Shown: positions 1 to 8,226 of the stretch, one piece after another
How positions within the stretch are numbered: the stretch's first letter is position 1
Layout of the letters: each line of letters begins with the position of its first letter
Assembly: GCF_024124375.1 (NCBI RefSeq)
Contig: NZ_JAMXRZ010000011.1
Location: 1 to 51,452, forward strand
Reading direction: 5' to 3'
Length of the DNA: 51,452 bases
DNA from: Klenkia sp. PcliD-1-E
Lineage (GTDB): Bacteria > Actinomycetota > Actinomycetes > Mycobacteriales > Geodermatophilaceae
Translations under genes and position numbers: made by a program
Notes under the pieces: generated by a model
Seen by the model: only the letters and a program-made list of their open reading frames with translations
What the model was told of the DNA's origin: nothing
The model's database searches: none

Positions 1-106
1 CGACCAGCTGCCGGCCCCGGGGGACCCGGCGGACCTCGGCGCCGCGCACCAGCAGCCCACCGCCGACCGCGGCCAGGACCAGCAGCACCAGCGTCGCCGT
101 GCTCAT
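1..106 (-). CDS. N-terminus of a small membrane protein (partial)
   Basis: The gene runs off the left edge, so only the first 35 codons are visible. They begin MSTATLVLLVLAAVGGGLLV, a single hydrophobic segment at about residues 4-20, followed by an Arg-rich stretch (VRRVPRGR). This looks like an N-terminal membrane anchor with the rest in the cytoplasm. Its ATG overlaps the stop of the SatD-like gene in an ATGA, so the two genes are probably translationally coupled in one operon. No family can be named from this fragment. Confidence 0.6.
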   Translation of the reverse strand, partial: MSTATLVLLVLAAVGGGLLVRGAEVRRVPRGRQLV

Positions 107-699
107 GGCCGCACCCCGCCCTCGGCGCGGGCGAGCAACCGGGCCAGCACCGGGTGCAGGTCCTGCTCGGCCTCCCACGCCGCCGCGGCCAGCCGCTGCC
201 CGACCGCCTGCCGGCTCACCCCCAGCCGGGCGGCCGCCTCGGCCTGGGTGGCGCCGGCCGCGACCAGGTCGATCGCCTCCCAGGCCTGCGGGCTGCGCCG
301 CTGCAGCAGGAGGGCGAGCACCGTGGCGGTGGCCTGCGCGTCGGCGGCGGCCTCGTCGTCGACCCCCTGGACCGCCACCCGCACCGGCCGGTGCTTGGCG
401 GCGTCGACGGCGCGACGAGCGGCCAGGAAGGCCGGGCCGGCCGCGGCGCGGGTGGACTCGGGCAGCGGCACCTGCACCGGCCCGGCCCCGATGCCCACGC
501 TCCAGCCGCCGGCGCGCACCAGGGCGACCACCGCGTCGACGACGGCGGCCGGCCGGTCGAGCACCCCCTGGAACTCGTCGCCGGCGGTGCGCTCGAAGCG
601 CAGCACCACCGGCACGCCAGCCAGCAGGTCCAGCGCGCCGCCGACCCGGTCGGGTCCGCGGCGGCTGCCCTGCTGGTCCACGGTCAGCACGAACGGCAT
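103..699 (-). CDS. SatD-like protein with C-terminal helix-turn-helix
   Basis: A 198-residue soluble protein. The N-terminal half has a TAGDEFQG motif near residues 38-45, typical of SatD-family proteins, which share this with the nucleotide-cyclase-like fold. The C-terminal part carries a clear helix-turn-helix (QAEAAARLGVSRQAVGQRL, about residues 151-170) of the sigma-region-4 type. Its role is probably transcriptional regulation; the substrate or ligand is unknown. It overlaps the downstream membrane-protein gene by 4 nt. Just upstream of its ATG lie three copies of a GCAAGC/GCTTGC element, a possible autoregulatory site (inference). Gene identity is secure; function is not. Confidence 0.7.
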   Translation of the reverse strand: MPFVLTVDQQGSRRGPDRVGGALDLLAGVPVVLRFERTAGDEFQGVLDRPAAVVDAVVALVRAGGWSVGIGAGPVQVPLPESTRAAAGPAFLAARRAVDAAKHRPVRVAVQGVDDEAAADAQATATVLALLLQRRSPQAWEAIDLVAAGATQAEAAARLGVSRQAVGQRLAAAAWEAEQDLHPVLARLLARAEGGVRP

Positions 700-702
700 C
701 GC

Positions 703-737
703 GCAAGCATGCGCGCTTGCCTACCCCGGAGGCAAGC
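703..737. promoter_or_regulatory. Triple GCAAGC inverted/direct repeat upstream of SatD-like gene
   Basis: GCAAGC at 703-708, GCTTGC at 715-720 and GGCAAGC at 731-737 can form two mutually exclusive hairpins. The cluster fills the 39-bp gap between the end of the PPOX gene and the start of the SatD-like HTH gene. It may be an operator for the HTH protein, a terminator for the PPOX gene, or both. Confidence 0.4.
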
Positions 738-738
738 C

Positions 739-1206
739 TCAGTCCTTGTCGGAGAGCTCGGGCGGGAACCCGCCCGTCGCGACCGGGCCCCAGCGCTGCG
801 GGGTGACCCGGATCAGCGACTTGCCCTGCCGCCGCATCGCGTCCCGGTACTCGTCCCAGTCGGGGTGCTCCCCGCTGATCGAGCGGAAGTACTCCACCAG
901 CGGCTCGACCGACTCGGGCAGGTCCAGCACCTCGGCGGTGCCGTCGACCTGCACCCAGGGGCCGTCGAAGTCGTCGGAGAGCACGACCACGCTGACGCGG
1001 GGGTCGCGGCGGGCGTTGCGGGTCTTCGCCCGCTGCGGGTAGGTGCTGACCACGACGCGGCCCGCGTCGTCGACCCCGCAGCTCACCGGTGAGATCTGCG
1101 GCTCGCCGTCACCGCGGCGGGTCATGAGCAGGGCCTTGTGGCGGGGGCGCAGGAACTCCAGCAGCCCGTCGAGGTCGACCCGGTCGGCGGTGGCGGTCTT
1201 CGGCAT
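739..1206 (-). CDS. PPOX-class F420-dependent / pyridoxamine-oxidase-like protein
   Basis: A 155-residue protein starting at ATG 1206. It has the split-barrel flavin/F420-binding pattern: LLMTRRGDGEPQISPVSCGV near residues 26-45, VVVSTYPQRAKTRNARRDPRVSV at about 51-72, and a WVQVDGTAEVL strand later. The family uses FMN or the deazaflavin F420 to reduce small molecules; F420 is common in actinobacteria and is the likelier cofactor given this short architecture. The substrate cannot be read from the sequence. The gene appears monocistronic, with its stop 39 nt from the next gene. A longer upstream reading frame exists but lacks family similarity, so the internal ATG was chosen. Confidence 0.8.
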   Translation of the reverse strand: MPKTATADRVDLDGLLEFLRPRHKALLMTRRGDGEPQISPVSCGVDDAGRVVVSTYPQRAKTRNARRDPRVSVVVLSDDFDGPWVQVDGTAEVLDLPESVEPLVEYFRSISGEHPDWDEYRDAMRRQGKSLIRVTPQRWGPVATGGFPPELSDKD

Positions 1207-1337
1207 GGGCGCGACGCTACGACGGGGGTCCGACGTCCGCCGCCCGGGCGCTGTCCCCGGGCGCTGTCCCCGGGCGAGGCCCCCGGTCGGGGTGGGTCCA
1301 CCCGGTGCCGGAACCCTGCCTGTGCTCTGATCACGGC

Positions 1338-2663
1338 ATGGCCGACGACCCGCAGGACACCCCCGGCCGACCACGCGACGAGCCCCGCACCGAGGCTCGC
1401 ACCGAGGCCCCCGCCACCGACGGGGAGGCGAACTTCCACGACGACTCGGGCGAGCCGCCCTCGCACAGCGGTGCCCCGGTCCCCGGGCCGCAGCGCAGCG
1501 CGCGGCTCGCCGCGGCCACCCGGGTGCTCGCCACCTTCTCCGCGCGGCTGCTGCTCATCGCCGCCGCGGTCGTGGTGCTCGGCTACGTGCTCGGGGTGCT
1601 GTGGTCCTCGGTGCTGCTGCCGGTCGTGCTGGGCCTGCTGTTCGCCACGGTGACCTGGCCGCTGGCCAAGCTGCTGCGGCACTGGCGGTTCCCCCCGGCC
1701 GCGGCCGCGCTGAGCTCGGTCGTGCTGTTCCTGGCCGCGTTCGTGGGCATCATGGCCGCCATCGCGCCCCCGGTGGTGTCGCAGGTGGAGGACCTGGCCC
1801 TGGGCGTGAGCTCGGGCCTGCAGAGCGTGCAGGAGTGGCTGGCCGGGCCGCCGTTCAACCTGGGCCAGGAGCAGATCGGCGAGTACGTCGGCGACGCGAT
1901 CAACCGTCTGCAGGCCAGTGCCGGCGACATCGCCACCTACGCCCTCACCGGCGCCAGCGCCATCGGCACCGGGCTGGTCAACGTGGCCCTGGCGCTGGTG
2001 CTGACCTTCTTCTTCCTCAAGGACGGGCCGCGCTTCCTGCCCTGGCTGGCCGCGCAGACCGGTCCCCAGGCCGCCCCGCACGTGGCGGAGCTGTCCCGGC
2101 AGAGCTGGCGCACGCTGTCGGAGTTCATCCGCCAGCAGGCCCTGGTGGGGCTCATCGACGCCGCCGGCATCGGCCTGGGCCTGCTCGTCCTGGGGGTGCC
2201 GCTGGTGCTCCCGCTGGCGGTCATCACCTTCTTCGCCGCGTTCGTGCCGATCATCGGTGCCTTCGTCGCCGGCGGGTTCGCCGTGCTGATCGCCCTGGTC
2301 AGCAACGGTTTCGGCACCGCCCTGTGGGTGCTGGCCGTCGTGGTGGTGGTGCAGCAGGTCGAGGGCAACGTGCTGCAACCGATCCTGCAGGGCCGCGGCC
2401 TGAAGCTGCACGCCGGCGTCGTCATCCTCGCCGTCACCGCGGGGTCGAGCCTGGCCGGCATCATCGGTGCGTTCCTCGCCGTCCCGGTCGCCGCGCTGCT
2501 TGCCGTCGGCTACCGGTACGGCCGCGACCAGCTCGACGGCAAGCACCCCGAGCGGGACGACCAGGGCCGGGTCCCGGAGGTCGTCGCCGACGACGACGGC
2601 TCGGCCCTCGTGCGCAGCGAGGAGCCGGTCCGCGACCCGGTCACCGGGGGCGGCGGATCCTGA
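1338..2663 (+). CDS. AI-2E family transporter
   Basis: A 441-residue polytopic membrane protein. An acidic, Pro-rich cytoplasmic N-terminus of about 60 residues is followed by hydrophobic segments arranged in the 2 + 1 + 4-5 pattern of the AI-2E/PerM/YdiK family. It contains the typical FFFLKDGPRFLPWL stretch, and late segments PLAVITFFAAFVPIIGAFVAG and VQQVEGNVLQPILQGRGLKL. Members export autoinducer-2 or act as Na+/H+ antiporters or peptide exporters, so the cargo is uncertain. ATG 1338 was chosen over an in-frame ATG 33 nt upstream because the protein then begins with the usual hydrophilic MADDPQ start. Its last codons overlap the convergent DUF3253 gene. Confidence 0.88.
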   Translation: MADDPQDTPGRPRDEPRTEARTEAPATDGEANFHDDSGEPPSHSGAPVPGPQRSARLAAATRVLATFSARLLLIAAAVVVLGYVLGVLWSSVLLPVVLGLLFATVTWPLAKLLRHWRFPPAAAALSSVVLFLAAFVGIMAAIAPPVVSQVEDLALGVSSGLQSVQEWLAGPPFNLGQEQIGEYVGDAINRLQASAGDIATYALTGASAIGTGLVNVALALVLTFFFLKDGPRFLPWLAAQTGPQAAPHVAELSRQSWRTLSEFIRQQALVGLIDAAGIGLGLLVLGVPLVLPLAVITFFAAFVPIIGAFVAGGFAVLIALVSNGFGTALWVLAVVVVVQQVEGNVLQPILQGRGLKLHAGVVILAVTAGSSLAGIIGAFLAVPVAALLAVGYRYGRDQLDGKHPERDDQGRVPEVVADDDGSALVRSEEPVRDPVTGGGGS

Positions 2664-2889
2664 CCGGGCCGCGGGCGGTGGCGACGTCGACCACCTGCCC
2701 GCGCTGGGTCACCTCGACCCTCCCCTCGGCGGCCAGCCCCCCGGCCGCGGCCCGGGCGTCGTCCATCAGGTCCCGCCACCCCTCGGGGTCGTGCGCCCGG
2801 GCGGCGTCGGACGGGCAGATCGACGACGTCGGCGCGCGGGCGTCCAGCAGCTCCTCGATCCGCCTGGCCAGCTCGTCCCGGGTGCCCAC
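2641..2889 (-). CDS. DUF3253 family protein
   Basis: An 82-residue protein from GTG 2889. Nearly the whole length matches the DUF3253 pattern: an N-terminal helix ELARRIEELLDARAPTSSIC, then PSDAARAHDPEGWRDLMDDAR and a final GRVEVTQRGQVVDVATARGP strand pair. It resembles a small winged-helix fold. The function of the family is unknown. The gene is convergent with the AI-2E transporter and overlaps its 3' end by 23 nt, so both genes must terminate inside each other. In-frame starts further upstream would add a low-complexity Arg/Ser region and were not used. Confidence 0.75.
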   Translation of the reverse strand: MGTRDELARRIEELLDARAPTSSICPSDAARAHDPEGWRDLMDDARAAAGGLAAEGRVEVTQRGQVVDVATARGPVRIRRPR

Positions 2890-3001
2890 CGGCCGAGCGT
2901 CCCTCCCGCGCACCGTCCCCGCCACGGGAGGACCATGGGAATGCCCGGCCGGCCGACGGGGCTGCACCCGGCGACCGATGGACCACCAGGAGGACCCGAC
3001 C

Positions 3002-3928
3002 GTGCCCCGACGCCCCGAGGACCTCGTCGAGCTGCTGCCCGCCCACGAGCGGCTCGTCGAGCGCACCGCCGCCGACGAGCTGGTGCTCGTGCACGACCTG
3101 GCCGGCGAGTTCGACGCCGCGCACGCCGGCGCGCTGGCCGGTTCGCACCTGCTGGCCAGCCTGCCGCACGAGGTCGTCGCCCGCTTCGACGCCGACGCCC
3201 TGGTCGACTACCGGGGCCACCGGCCCCGGATCACCTTCTCCGGCGACCACTACGAGTCCTTCGCCGCCCCCGAGATCACCCTGTACGCGGTCGACGACGA
3301 CGGCGGCACCCCGTTCCTGCTGCTGCACGGCACCGAGCCGGACTTCGCGTGGGAGCAGTTCACCGCCGCCGTGCTGGGTCTGGTGGAGACCCTGGGGGTG
3401 ACCCGCATGGTGATGCTGCAGGCCATCCCGATGCCCGTGCCGCACACCCGTCCGGTCACGGTCACCGCGCACGCCACCCGGCGCGAGCTCATCGCCAGCT
3501 ACCCGGTCTACTGGGGTGAGATGCGCATCCCGGGCAGCGCCGGGGCGCTGCTGGAGCTGCGGGCGGGCGAGGCCGGCGTCGACGCCCTGGGCGTGGCCGC
3601 GCACGTCCCCCACTACCTGGCCTCGGCCACGTTCCCCGCGGCGTCGCTGACCCTGCTGGAGCACCTGTCCTCGCTCACCGGGCTGCACCTGCCGACCGAG
3701 ACGCTGGAGGAGGCGGCCCGGGCCGTCCGGACCGACGTCGACGAGCAGATCGCCCGGTCGGAGGAGAACACCGCCGTCGTGGCCCAGCTGGAGCGGCAGT
3801 TCGACGACTTCGCGGCTGCCCGCGAGGGCACCGGCCTGCTCGGCGACTCCGGTCAGTTGCCCTCGGGCGAGGAGATGGCCGACCAGATCGAGGCGTTCCT
3901 CGCCGAGCAGGACCGCCGCCCCGAGTAG
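3002..3928 (+). CDS. PAC2 family protein
   Basis: A 308-residue soluble protein with PAC2 (proteasome assembly chaperone 2-like) features: LAGSHLLASLPHEVVARFDADALVDYR early, DFAWEQFTAAVLGLVETLGV in the middle, and a conserved IPMPVPHTRP stretch. In bacteria, PAC2 proteins are widespread in actinobacteria, some near proteasome or ATP-grasp genes. Their role is not established. GTG 3002 was preferred over ATG 2978 because AGGAGG sits at 2988-2993, ideally spaced. A C-terminal helical tail (about residues 230-308) is acidic. The stop lies 3 nt from the convergent purU stop. Confidence 0.85.
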   Translation: MPRRPEDLVELLPAHERLVERTAADELVLVHDLAGEFDAAHAGALAGSHLLASLPHEVVARFDADALVDYRGHRPRITFSGDHYESFAAPEITLYAVDDDGGTPFLLLHGTEPDFAWEQFTAAVLGLVETLGVTRMVMLQAIPMPVPHTRPVTVTAHATRRELIASYPVYWGEMRIPGSAGALLELRAGEAGVDALGVAAHVPHYLASATFPAASLTLLEHLSSLTGLHLPTETLEEAARAVRTDVDEQIARSEENTAVVAQLERQFDDFAAAREGTGLLGDSGQLPSGEEMADQIEAFLAEQDRRPE

Positions 3929-3931
3929 CCC

Positions 3932-4789
3932 TCAGGCGAAGACGATGGTCTTCGCGCCGTCGACGATGACCCGGTCCTCGACGTGCCAGGTGACCGCCTG
4001 GGCCAGCACCTGCCGCTCGACGTAGCGACCCACCCGGCGCATGTCCTCGACGGTGGCGCGGTGGTCGATGCGGGCGACCTCCTGCTCGATGATCGGCCCG
4101 GCGTCCAGCTCGGCGGTGACGTAGTGCGCGGTCGCCCCGATCAGCTTCACGCCGCGGTCGGCGGCCGCCTGGTAGGGGTTGGCGCCCACGAACGCCGGCA
4201 GGAACGAGTGGTGGATGTTGATCAGCCGCTCCGGGAAGCGCGCGCAGAACTCGGCCGACACGATCTGCATGTAGCGGGCCAGCACGACCAGGTCGCAGTC
4301 CCCCACCAGCTCCAGCGCCCGGGCCTCGGCCTGGGCCTTGGTGCCGGGGGTGACCGGCACGTGGTGGAACGGGACGCCGTGCGCGGCGGCGACCGGCTCC
4401 AGGTCGGGGTGGTTGGAGATGACCACGGCGATCTCGGCCCGCAGGTCCCCGGCCGACACCCGGTAGAGCAGCTCCTGCAGCACGTGGTCGGTTCGCGACA
4501 CGAACACCGCCAGCCGCGGGCGGTGGTCGGCGAGCACCAGCCGCCAGGTCATCCCCCACTCCGCGGCCAGCGCACCCAGCTGCTCCTCCAGCTCGGCCCG
4601 GCGGCCGGCCAGGTCGTCGAGCACGAACTCCAGCCGCAGCGTGAAGGTGCCCCCCGACGGGTCGGAGCTGTGCTGCTGGGAGTCGGTGATGTTGGCGCCG
4701 GCGTCGGCCATCAAGCGCGAGAGGACGGCGACGATGCCGGGCCGGTCGGGGCAGCGGACGACGAGCCGGCCGGTGTTGCTCTGGGACAC
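3932..4789 (-). CDS. purU: Formyltetrahydrofolate deformylase
   Basis: A 285-residue enzyme hydrolysing 10-formyl-THF to formate and THF, balancing one-carbon pools and supplying formate for purine synthesis. An N-terminal ACT domain (about residues 8-85, RCPDRPGIVAVLSRLMADAG) is joined to a formyltransferase-type catalytic domain (about 90-280). The catalytic signature HHSFLPAF lies at 193-200 and the partner Asp in YVTAELDAGP at 229. Length and domain order match PurU exactly. It is convergent with the PAC2 gene and followed by the end-joining operon on the same strand, so no clear operon partner is seen. Confidence 0.96.
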   Translation of the reverse strand: MSQSNTGRLVVRCPDRPGIVAVLSRLMADAGANITDSQQHSSDPSGGTFTLRLEFVLDDLAGRRAELEEQLGALAAEWGMTWRLVLADHRPRLAVFVSRTDHVLQELLYRVSAGDLRAEIAVVISNHPDLEPVAAAHGVPFHHVPVTPGTKAQAEARALELVGDCDLVVLARYMQIVSAEFCARFPERLINIHHSFLPAFVGANPYQAAADRGVKLIGATAHYVTAELDAGPIIEQEVARIDHRATVEDMRRVGRYVERQVLAQAVTWHVEDRVIVDGAKTIVFA

Positions 4790-4811
4790 GGGGAGGGATG
4801 ATCCCAGACCG

Positions 4812-5696
4812 TCAGGGCAGGTCGGCGGGCTCCCCGGTGGCGAACAGGTCGCCGTGCTCCTCGACGCGGGCCAGCACGTCGTCGGTGTCGAAGACCAGCG
4901 GCCCGTCCAGCTCCTCCCAGGTCACCGGCGTGGACACCGTCGCCCCGGCCCGGGCGCGCAGCGAGTACGGCGCGACGGTGGTCTTGGCCGTGTTGTTCTG
5001 GCTCCAGTCGACGAGCACCTTGCCCGGCCGCAGCACCTTCTCCATCCGCCACACCACGTCGTCGGGCGTCTCCTCGGTCAATGCCTGCGCCAACGCCTTG
5101 GCGTAGCGGGACGGGTGGTCGGGGTCGGTGCACCGGATGGGGGCGTAGACCTGCAGGCCCTTGGACCCCGAGGTCTTCACCACCGGGTCCAGGCCGTCGT
5201 CGACCAGCCGTTCCCGCAGCCGGACGGCGACGGCGGCGCACTCGGCCACCCCGGCCCCCGGCCCGGGGTCGAGGTCGAGCACGAGCAGGTCCGGCAGCTG
5301 CGGCACGCCGTCGTCGTCGACCCGCCACTGGGGCACGTGCAGCTCCAGGGCCGCGAGGTTGGCCGACCAGGCCAGGTCGGGGACGTCGGTGAGCAGCACC
5401 ATGTCCAGCGTCTCGCGGTCCTTGGTCGACCCCGGCGCGGGCACCACCACGTGCTGCACCCAGGAGGGGGCGTGCCGGGCGTTGTTCTTCTCGAAGAAGG
5501 AGGCGCCCTCGACCCCGTGCGGCCAGCGGGTGAAGGTGACCGGGCGGCCGGCCAGGTGCGGCAGCAGCACCGGTGCGACCTGCACGTAGTACTGGATGAC
5601 CTGCGCCTTGGTGACGCCCACCTCGGGGAAGAGCACCTTGTCCAGGTTGGAGACCTCGAGCTGGCGCCCGCCGATCGCCACCCGCTGCCGGGTCAC
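4812..5696 (-). CDS. Non-homologous end-joining polymerase (LigD polymerase-type)
   Basis: A 294-residue stand-alone homologue of the LigD polymerase domain (archaeo-eukaryotic primase superfamily). It fills gaps and adds (ribo)nucleotides during double-strand-break repair. Hallmarks: NLDKVLFPEVGVTKAQVIQYY at the N-terminus, the metal-binding LDLDPGPG (Asp141 and Asp143), TSGSKGLQVYAPI at about 175-187, and RAGATVSTPVTWEEL near the end. GTG 5696 overlaps the ligase stop as GTGA, giving translational coupling. It is the last gene of Ku - ligase - polymerase. In mycobacteria and Pseudomonas the domains are fused in one LigD; here they are separate. Confidence 0.93.
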   Translation of the reverse strand: MTRQRVAIGGRQLEVSNLDKVLFPEVGVTKAQVIQYYVQVAPVLLPHLAGRPVTFTRWPHGVEGASFFEKNNARHAPSWVQHVVVPAPGSTKDRETLDMVLLTDVPDLAWSANLAALELHVPQWRVDDDGVPQLPDLLVLDLDPGPGAGVAECAAVAVRLRERLVDDGLDPVVKTSGSKGLQVYAPIRCTDPDHPSRYAKALAQALTEETPDDVVWRMEKVLRPGKVLVDWSQNNTAKTTVAPYSLRARAGATVSTPVTWEELDGPLVFDTDDVLARVEEHGDLFATGEPADLP

Positions 5697-6646
5697 TCCG
5701 GCACCGCCGCGGCGGGTCCGACGTCGTCGCGCAGGCCACGCCAGGCCGGGTGGCGCAGGTGGCCGTCGCCGGTCCAGCCGGCGAACACGACCTCGCCGAC
5801 CAGCTGCGGCTCCACCCAGTGCGCCTCGCGGACGACGTCGGGCGGCACCTCCCCGGCGAACGGGGAGGTGCTCCGGCCGGTCACCCCGCGGGCCAGGTCG
5901 CGCAGCGCGCGGTCGGTGAACCCGGTGCCCACCCGGCCGGCGTAGCGCAGCCCGCCGTCCTCCTGCACGCCGACCAGCAGCGACCCGATGCCCCCCGAGC
6001 GACGGCCGTTGCCCGGCCGCCAGCCGCCGACGACCACCGTCTGGTGCCGCACGTTCTTGACCTTGGTCCACTCCGGCCCCCGCCCCCCGGGCCGGTAGGG
6101 CGAGGCCAGCCGTTTGGCGACCACGCCCTCCAGGCCGTGCTCGACGCTGGCGGCCTGCACGCCGGCGCCGTCGGAGGGGAACCAGGGCGTGGTGGTCCAC
6201 CGCCGGGCGGCCGGCGCGAGCTCGTCGAGCAGCTCGCGCCGCTCGCGGTAGCTGCGGGCCAGCAGCGACCGGCCGTCGAGCTCGAGCAGGTCGAACACGA
6301 AGTAGGAGGCCGGCACCCGGCGGGCGGTGCGGGCGACCTCCGGGCCGGTGAGGTGCATGCGCTGCTGCAGCAGACCGAAGTCCGGCCGGCCCTGCGCATC
6401 CAGGGCCACGACCTCCCCGTCCAGCACGGCGTCACGACCCTGCAGGGACGGCGGCAGGGCGGCCAGCTCGGGGTAGCGCTCGGTGACGTCGGTGCCGCTG
6501 CGGGCCCGCAGCCGCAGCTCACCGCCCCGGACGTGGGCCAGCACCCGCACGCCGTCCCACTTGAACTCGAACGCCCAGCCGGTCTCGTCGTGGGGCAGAT
6601 CGCCGGCGACGGCGAGCATCGGCCGGGTCGACTCCGGGACCGCCAC
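5693..6646 (-). CDS. ATP-dependent DNA ligase (LigD ligase-type)
   Basis: A 317-residue ATP-dependent ligase that seals breaks in end joining. The adenylated lysine is Lys29 in FEFKWDGVR (motif I). The later nucleotidyltransferase motifs VLDGEVVAL, YFVFDLLELDG, LEGVVAKRL and WTKVKN are all present, followed by an OB-fold C-terminus (about 210-310) with VGTGFTDRAL. It starts with GTG 6646, one base after the Ku stop, and its own stop overlaps the polymerase start. There is no 3'-phosphoesterase domain here or in the neighbouring genes. Length matches stand-alone LigC/LigD-type ligases. Confidence 0.94.
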   Translation of the reverse strand: MAVPESTRPMLAVAGDLPHDETGWAFEFKWDGVRVLAHVRGGELRLRARSGTDVTERYPELAALPPSLQGRDAVLDGEVVALDAQGRPDFGLLQQRMHLTGPEVARTARRVPASYFVFDLLELDGRSLLARSYRERRELLDELAPAARRWTTTPWFPSDGAGVQAASVEHGLEGVVAKRLASPYRPGGRGPEWTKVKNVRHQTVVVGGWRPGNGRRSGGIGSLLVGVQEDGGLRYAGRVGTGFTDRALRDLARGVTGRSTSPFAGEVPPDVVREAHWVEPQLVGEVVFAGWTGDGHLRHPAWRGLRDDVGPAAAVPE

Positions 6647-6647
6647 C

Positions 6648-7583
6648 TCAGGCGGACTTGCTCGCGGCCTTCGTGGCCGGCGCCTTCTTCGCCGGCGCCT
6701 TCGTGGCCGCGGCCTTCCCCGCCGGCGCCGCCTTCTTCGCCGCGGCCTTCTTCGCGGGTGCCTTCTTCGCCGGGGTCTTCTTCGCCGGCTGCTCGGACGA
6801 CGCCTTACCGCCGGCCTTCTCCACGCTGCGGCGCAGCGCGCTCATCAGGTCGACCACCGAGCCGTCGTCCTCGTCGTCCTCGACCTCCTCGGGCCGGACG
6901 ACGTCCCCGCCGGCCTGCTTGGCCTCCAGCAGCGCCGCCATGGCCTCCTTGTAGTCGTCGGTGAACACCGACGGGTCGAAGGTGCCGCTCATGGTGGCGA
7001 TGAGGGACTCGGCCATCTTGAGTTCCGCGGGCTTGGCCTCGACGTCCTCGTCCAGGAACCCGAACTCCGGTGCCCGGATCTCGTCGGGCCAGCGCATGGT
7101 GTGCAGCACCAGGACCCCGTCACGCACCCGCAGCGCGGCGAGGGACTCACGCTGCCGGATGGCGATCTTGGTGATGGCGACCTGGCCGGCGTTCTCCAGC
7201 GCCGTGCGCAGCAGCACGTAGGGCCGGGTCGCGGTGCCCTCGGGCTCCAGGTAGTAGGTCTTCTCGAAGTGGATCGGGTCGATCTCGGACTGCTCGACGA
7301 ACTGCAGCACCTCGATCTCGTGCGTGCTGCCCAGCGGCAGCTCGTCCATGTCGGCGTCGGTGAGCACCACCAGCTCGCCGCTGGGCAGCTCGAAGCCCTT
7401 GGCGATGTCGCGGTACTCGATCTCCTCGCCGTCGATGGAGCAGACCCTGCGGTACTTCACCCGGCCGCCGTCGGTCCTGTGCACCTGGTGGAACTTGACG
7501 TCGTGGTCCTCGGTGGCCGAGTACAGCTTCACGGCGATCGAGACCAGCCCGAAGGAGACCGCGCCCTTCCAGATCGACCGCAT
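6648..7583 (-). CDS. ku: Ku protein (non-homologous end joining)
   Basis: A 311-residue bacterial Ku homodimer subunit that binds DNA ends and recruits ligase. It begins MRSIWKGAVSFGLVSIAVKLYS, the invariant Ku start, and continues through the beta-barrel core to about residue 255. The C-terminal tail of about 45 residues is almost pure Lys/Ala/Pro/Thr with repeated AKKAP units. Such basic tails are known in mycobacterial and other Ku proteins to help DNA binding and end bridging. GGAGAGGG precedes the ATG. First gene of the end-joining operon. Confidence 0.97.
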   Translation of the reverse strand: MRSIWKGAVSFGLVSIAVKLYSATEDHDVKFHQVHRTDGGRVKYRRVCSIDGEEIEYRDIAKGFELPSGELVVLTDADMDELPLGSTHEIEVLQFVEQSEIDPIHFEKTYYLEPEGTATRPYVLLRTALENAGQVAITKIAIRQRESLAALRVRDGVLVLHTMRWPDEIRAPEFGFLDEDVEAKPAELKMAESLIATMSGTFDPSVFTDDYKEAMAALLEAKQAGGDVVRPEEVEDDEDDGSVVDLMSALRRSVEKAGGKASSEQPAKKTPAKKAPAKKAAAKKAAPAGKAAATKAPAKKAPATKAASKSA

Positions 7584-7658
7584 GGTGCATCCCTCTCCGC
7601 CGGTGTCCAAGATCAGCGTAGGGGCGCAGGTGGCCGCGGCGCACCCGCGCACCACCCC

Positions 7659-8186
7659 CTACGAGTCGGTGACCTCCGACTGCAGCTCGTCGTAGGCGAA
7701 CTGCAGGGCGTCGGCGCCGGCCACCATCGTCATGACCAGCCCGGCCAGCCGGGTCGCCCGCGGGGCCGCGACGTAGGACAGCACGAACCCGGTACCGATC
7801 CACTGCGCCAGGCAGAACGGGCAGGTGACCAGCTCCCCCACGGCGTGCTTCCACCCGCCGTGGGAACGCACCTCCTCGGCGATCTCCGCCTCGCCCGACG
7901 CGCCCTCGAACCGGGTGAACGGCGCCCGCAGCGGGCTGGTCACCGGGTCCTTGGCGATCGTGCGGGCCAGCCGGAACGTGCCGACGGTCAGCAGCAGCGC
8001 GTCGCCCAGCGGGACCCGCTCGGGCAGCGGCCTCCCCGAGGCCCGCAGCGCCGCCGCACCGGCGGTGGTCAGCGCGCCGTAGACCCCCATCGCCCCGAGC
8101 AGCCCGGCCAGGGGCCGCTGCTCGCCGTGCGCGTACTGCTCCTGCTGGTTGCGGGCCCAGGACCCGACCTTCTCGGTGACCGACAT
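7659..8186 (-). CDS. DUF1360 family membrane protein
   Basis: A 175-residue protein. The DUF1360 core includes FRLARTIAKDPVTSPLRAPF and a Cys motif LVTCPFCLAQWIGTGFVLSY, with hydrophobic segments at about 35-50, 80-90, 128-145 and 152-165. Homologues include Bacillus sporulation protein YjcL-like and other small membrane proteins of unknown role. The ATG lies only 11 nt from a GGGTA -10 element of a sigma-B/F-type promoter, so the mRNA is probably nearly leaderless. The divergent DUF5709 gene has a mirror-image promoter. This points to general-stress control. Confidence 0.82.
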   Translation of the reverse strand: MSVTEKVGSWARNQQEQYAHGEQRPLAGLLGAMGVYGALTTAGAAALRASGRPLPERVPLGDALLLTVGTFRLARTIAKDPVTSPLRAPFTRFEGASGEAEIAEEVRSHGGWKHAVGELVTCPFCLAQWIGTGFVLSYVAAPRATRLAGLVMTMVAGADALQFAYDELQSEVTDS

Positions 8187-8197
8187 GGACGCGCCGC

Positions 8198-8223
8198 TAC
8201 CCCTGCCCGGAGGGGGCTCACAC
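8198..8223 (-). promoter_or_regulatory. SigB/SigF-type promoter for DUF1360 gene
   Basis: Read on the minus strand: GTGTG (8223-8219), a 16-nt spacer, then GGGTA (8202-8198), with the ATG 11 nt further. The actinobacterial SigF/SigB consensus is about GTTT-N15-17-GGGTA, so the -10 is perfect and the -35 is one mismatch away. Confidence 0.6.
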
Positions 8224-8226
8224 CGC

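Noticed and set aside
1246-1271. Two tandem 13-bp units of GGGCGCTGTCCCC
   Set aside because: Only two copies in a GC-rich upstream region; no sign of a functional repeat array.
1601-2998. Long plus-strand frame opposite and out of frame with the transporter
   Set aside because: Arg/Pro/Gly-rich translation with no domain until it happens to join the real PAC2 gene at 3002.
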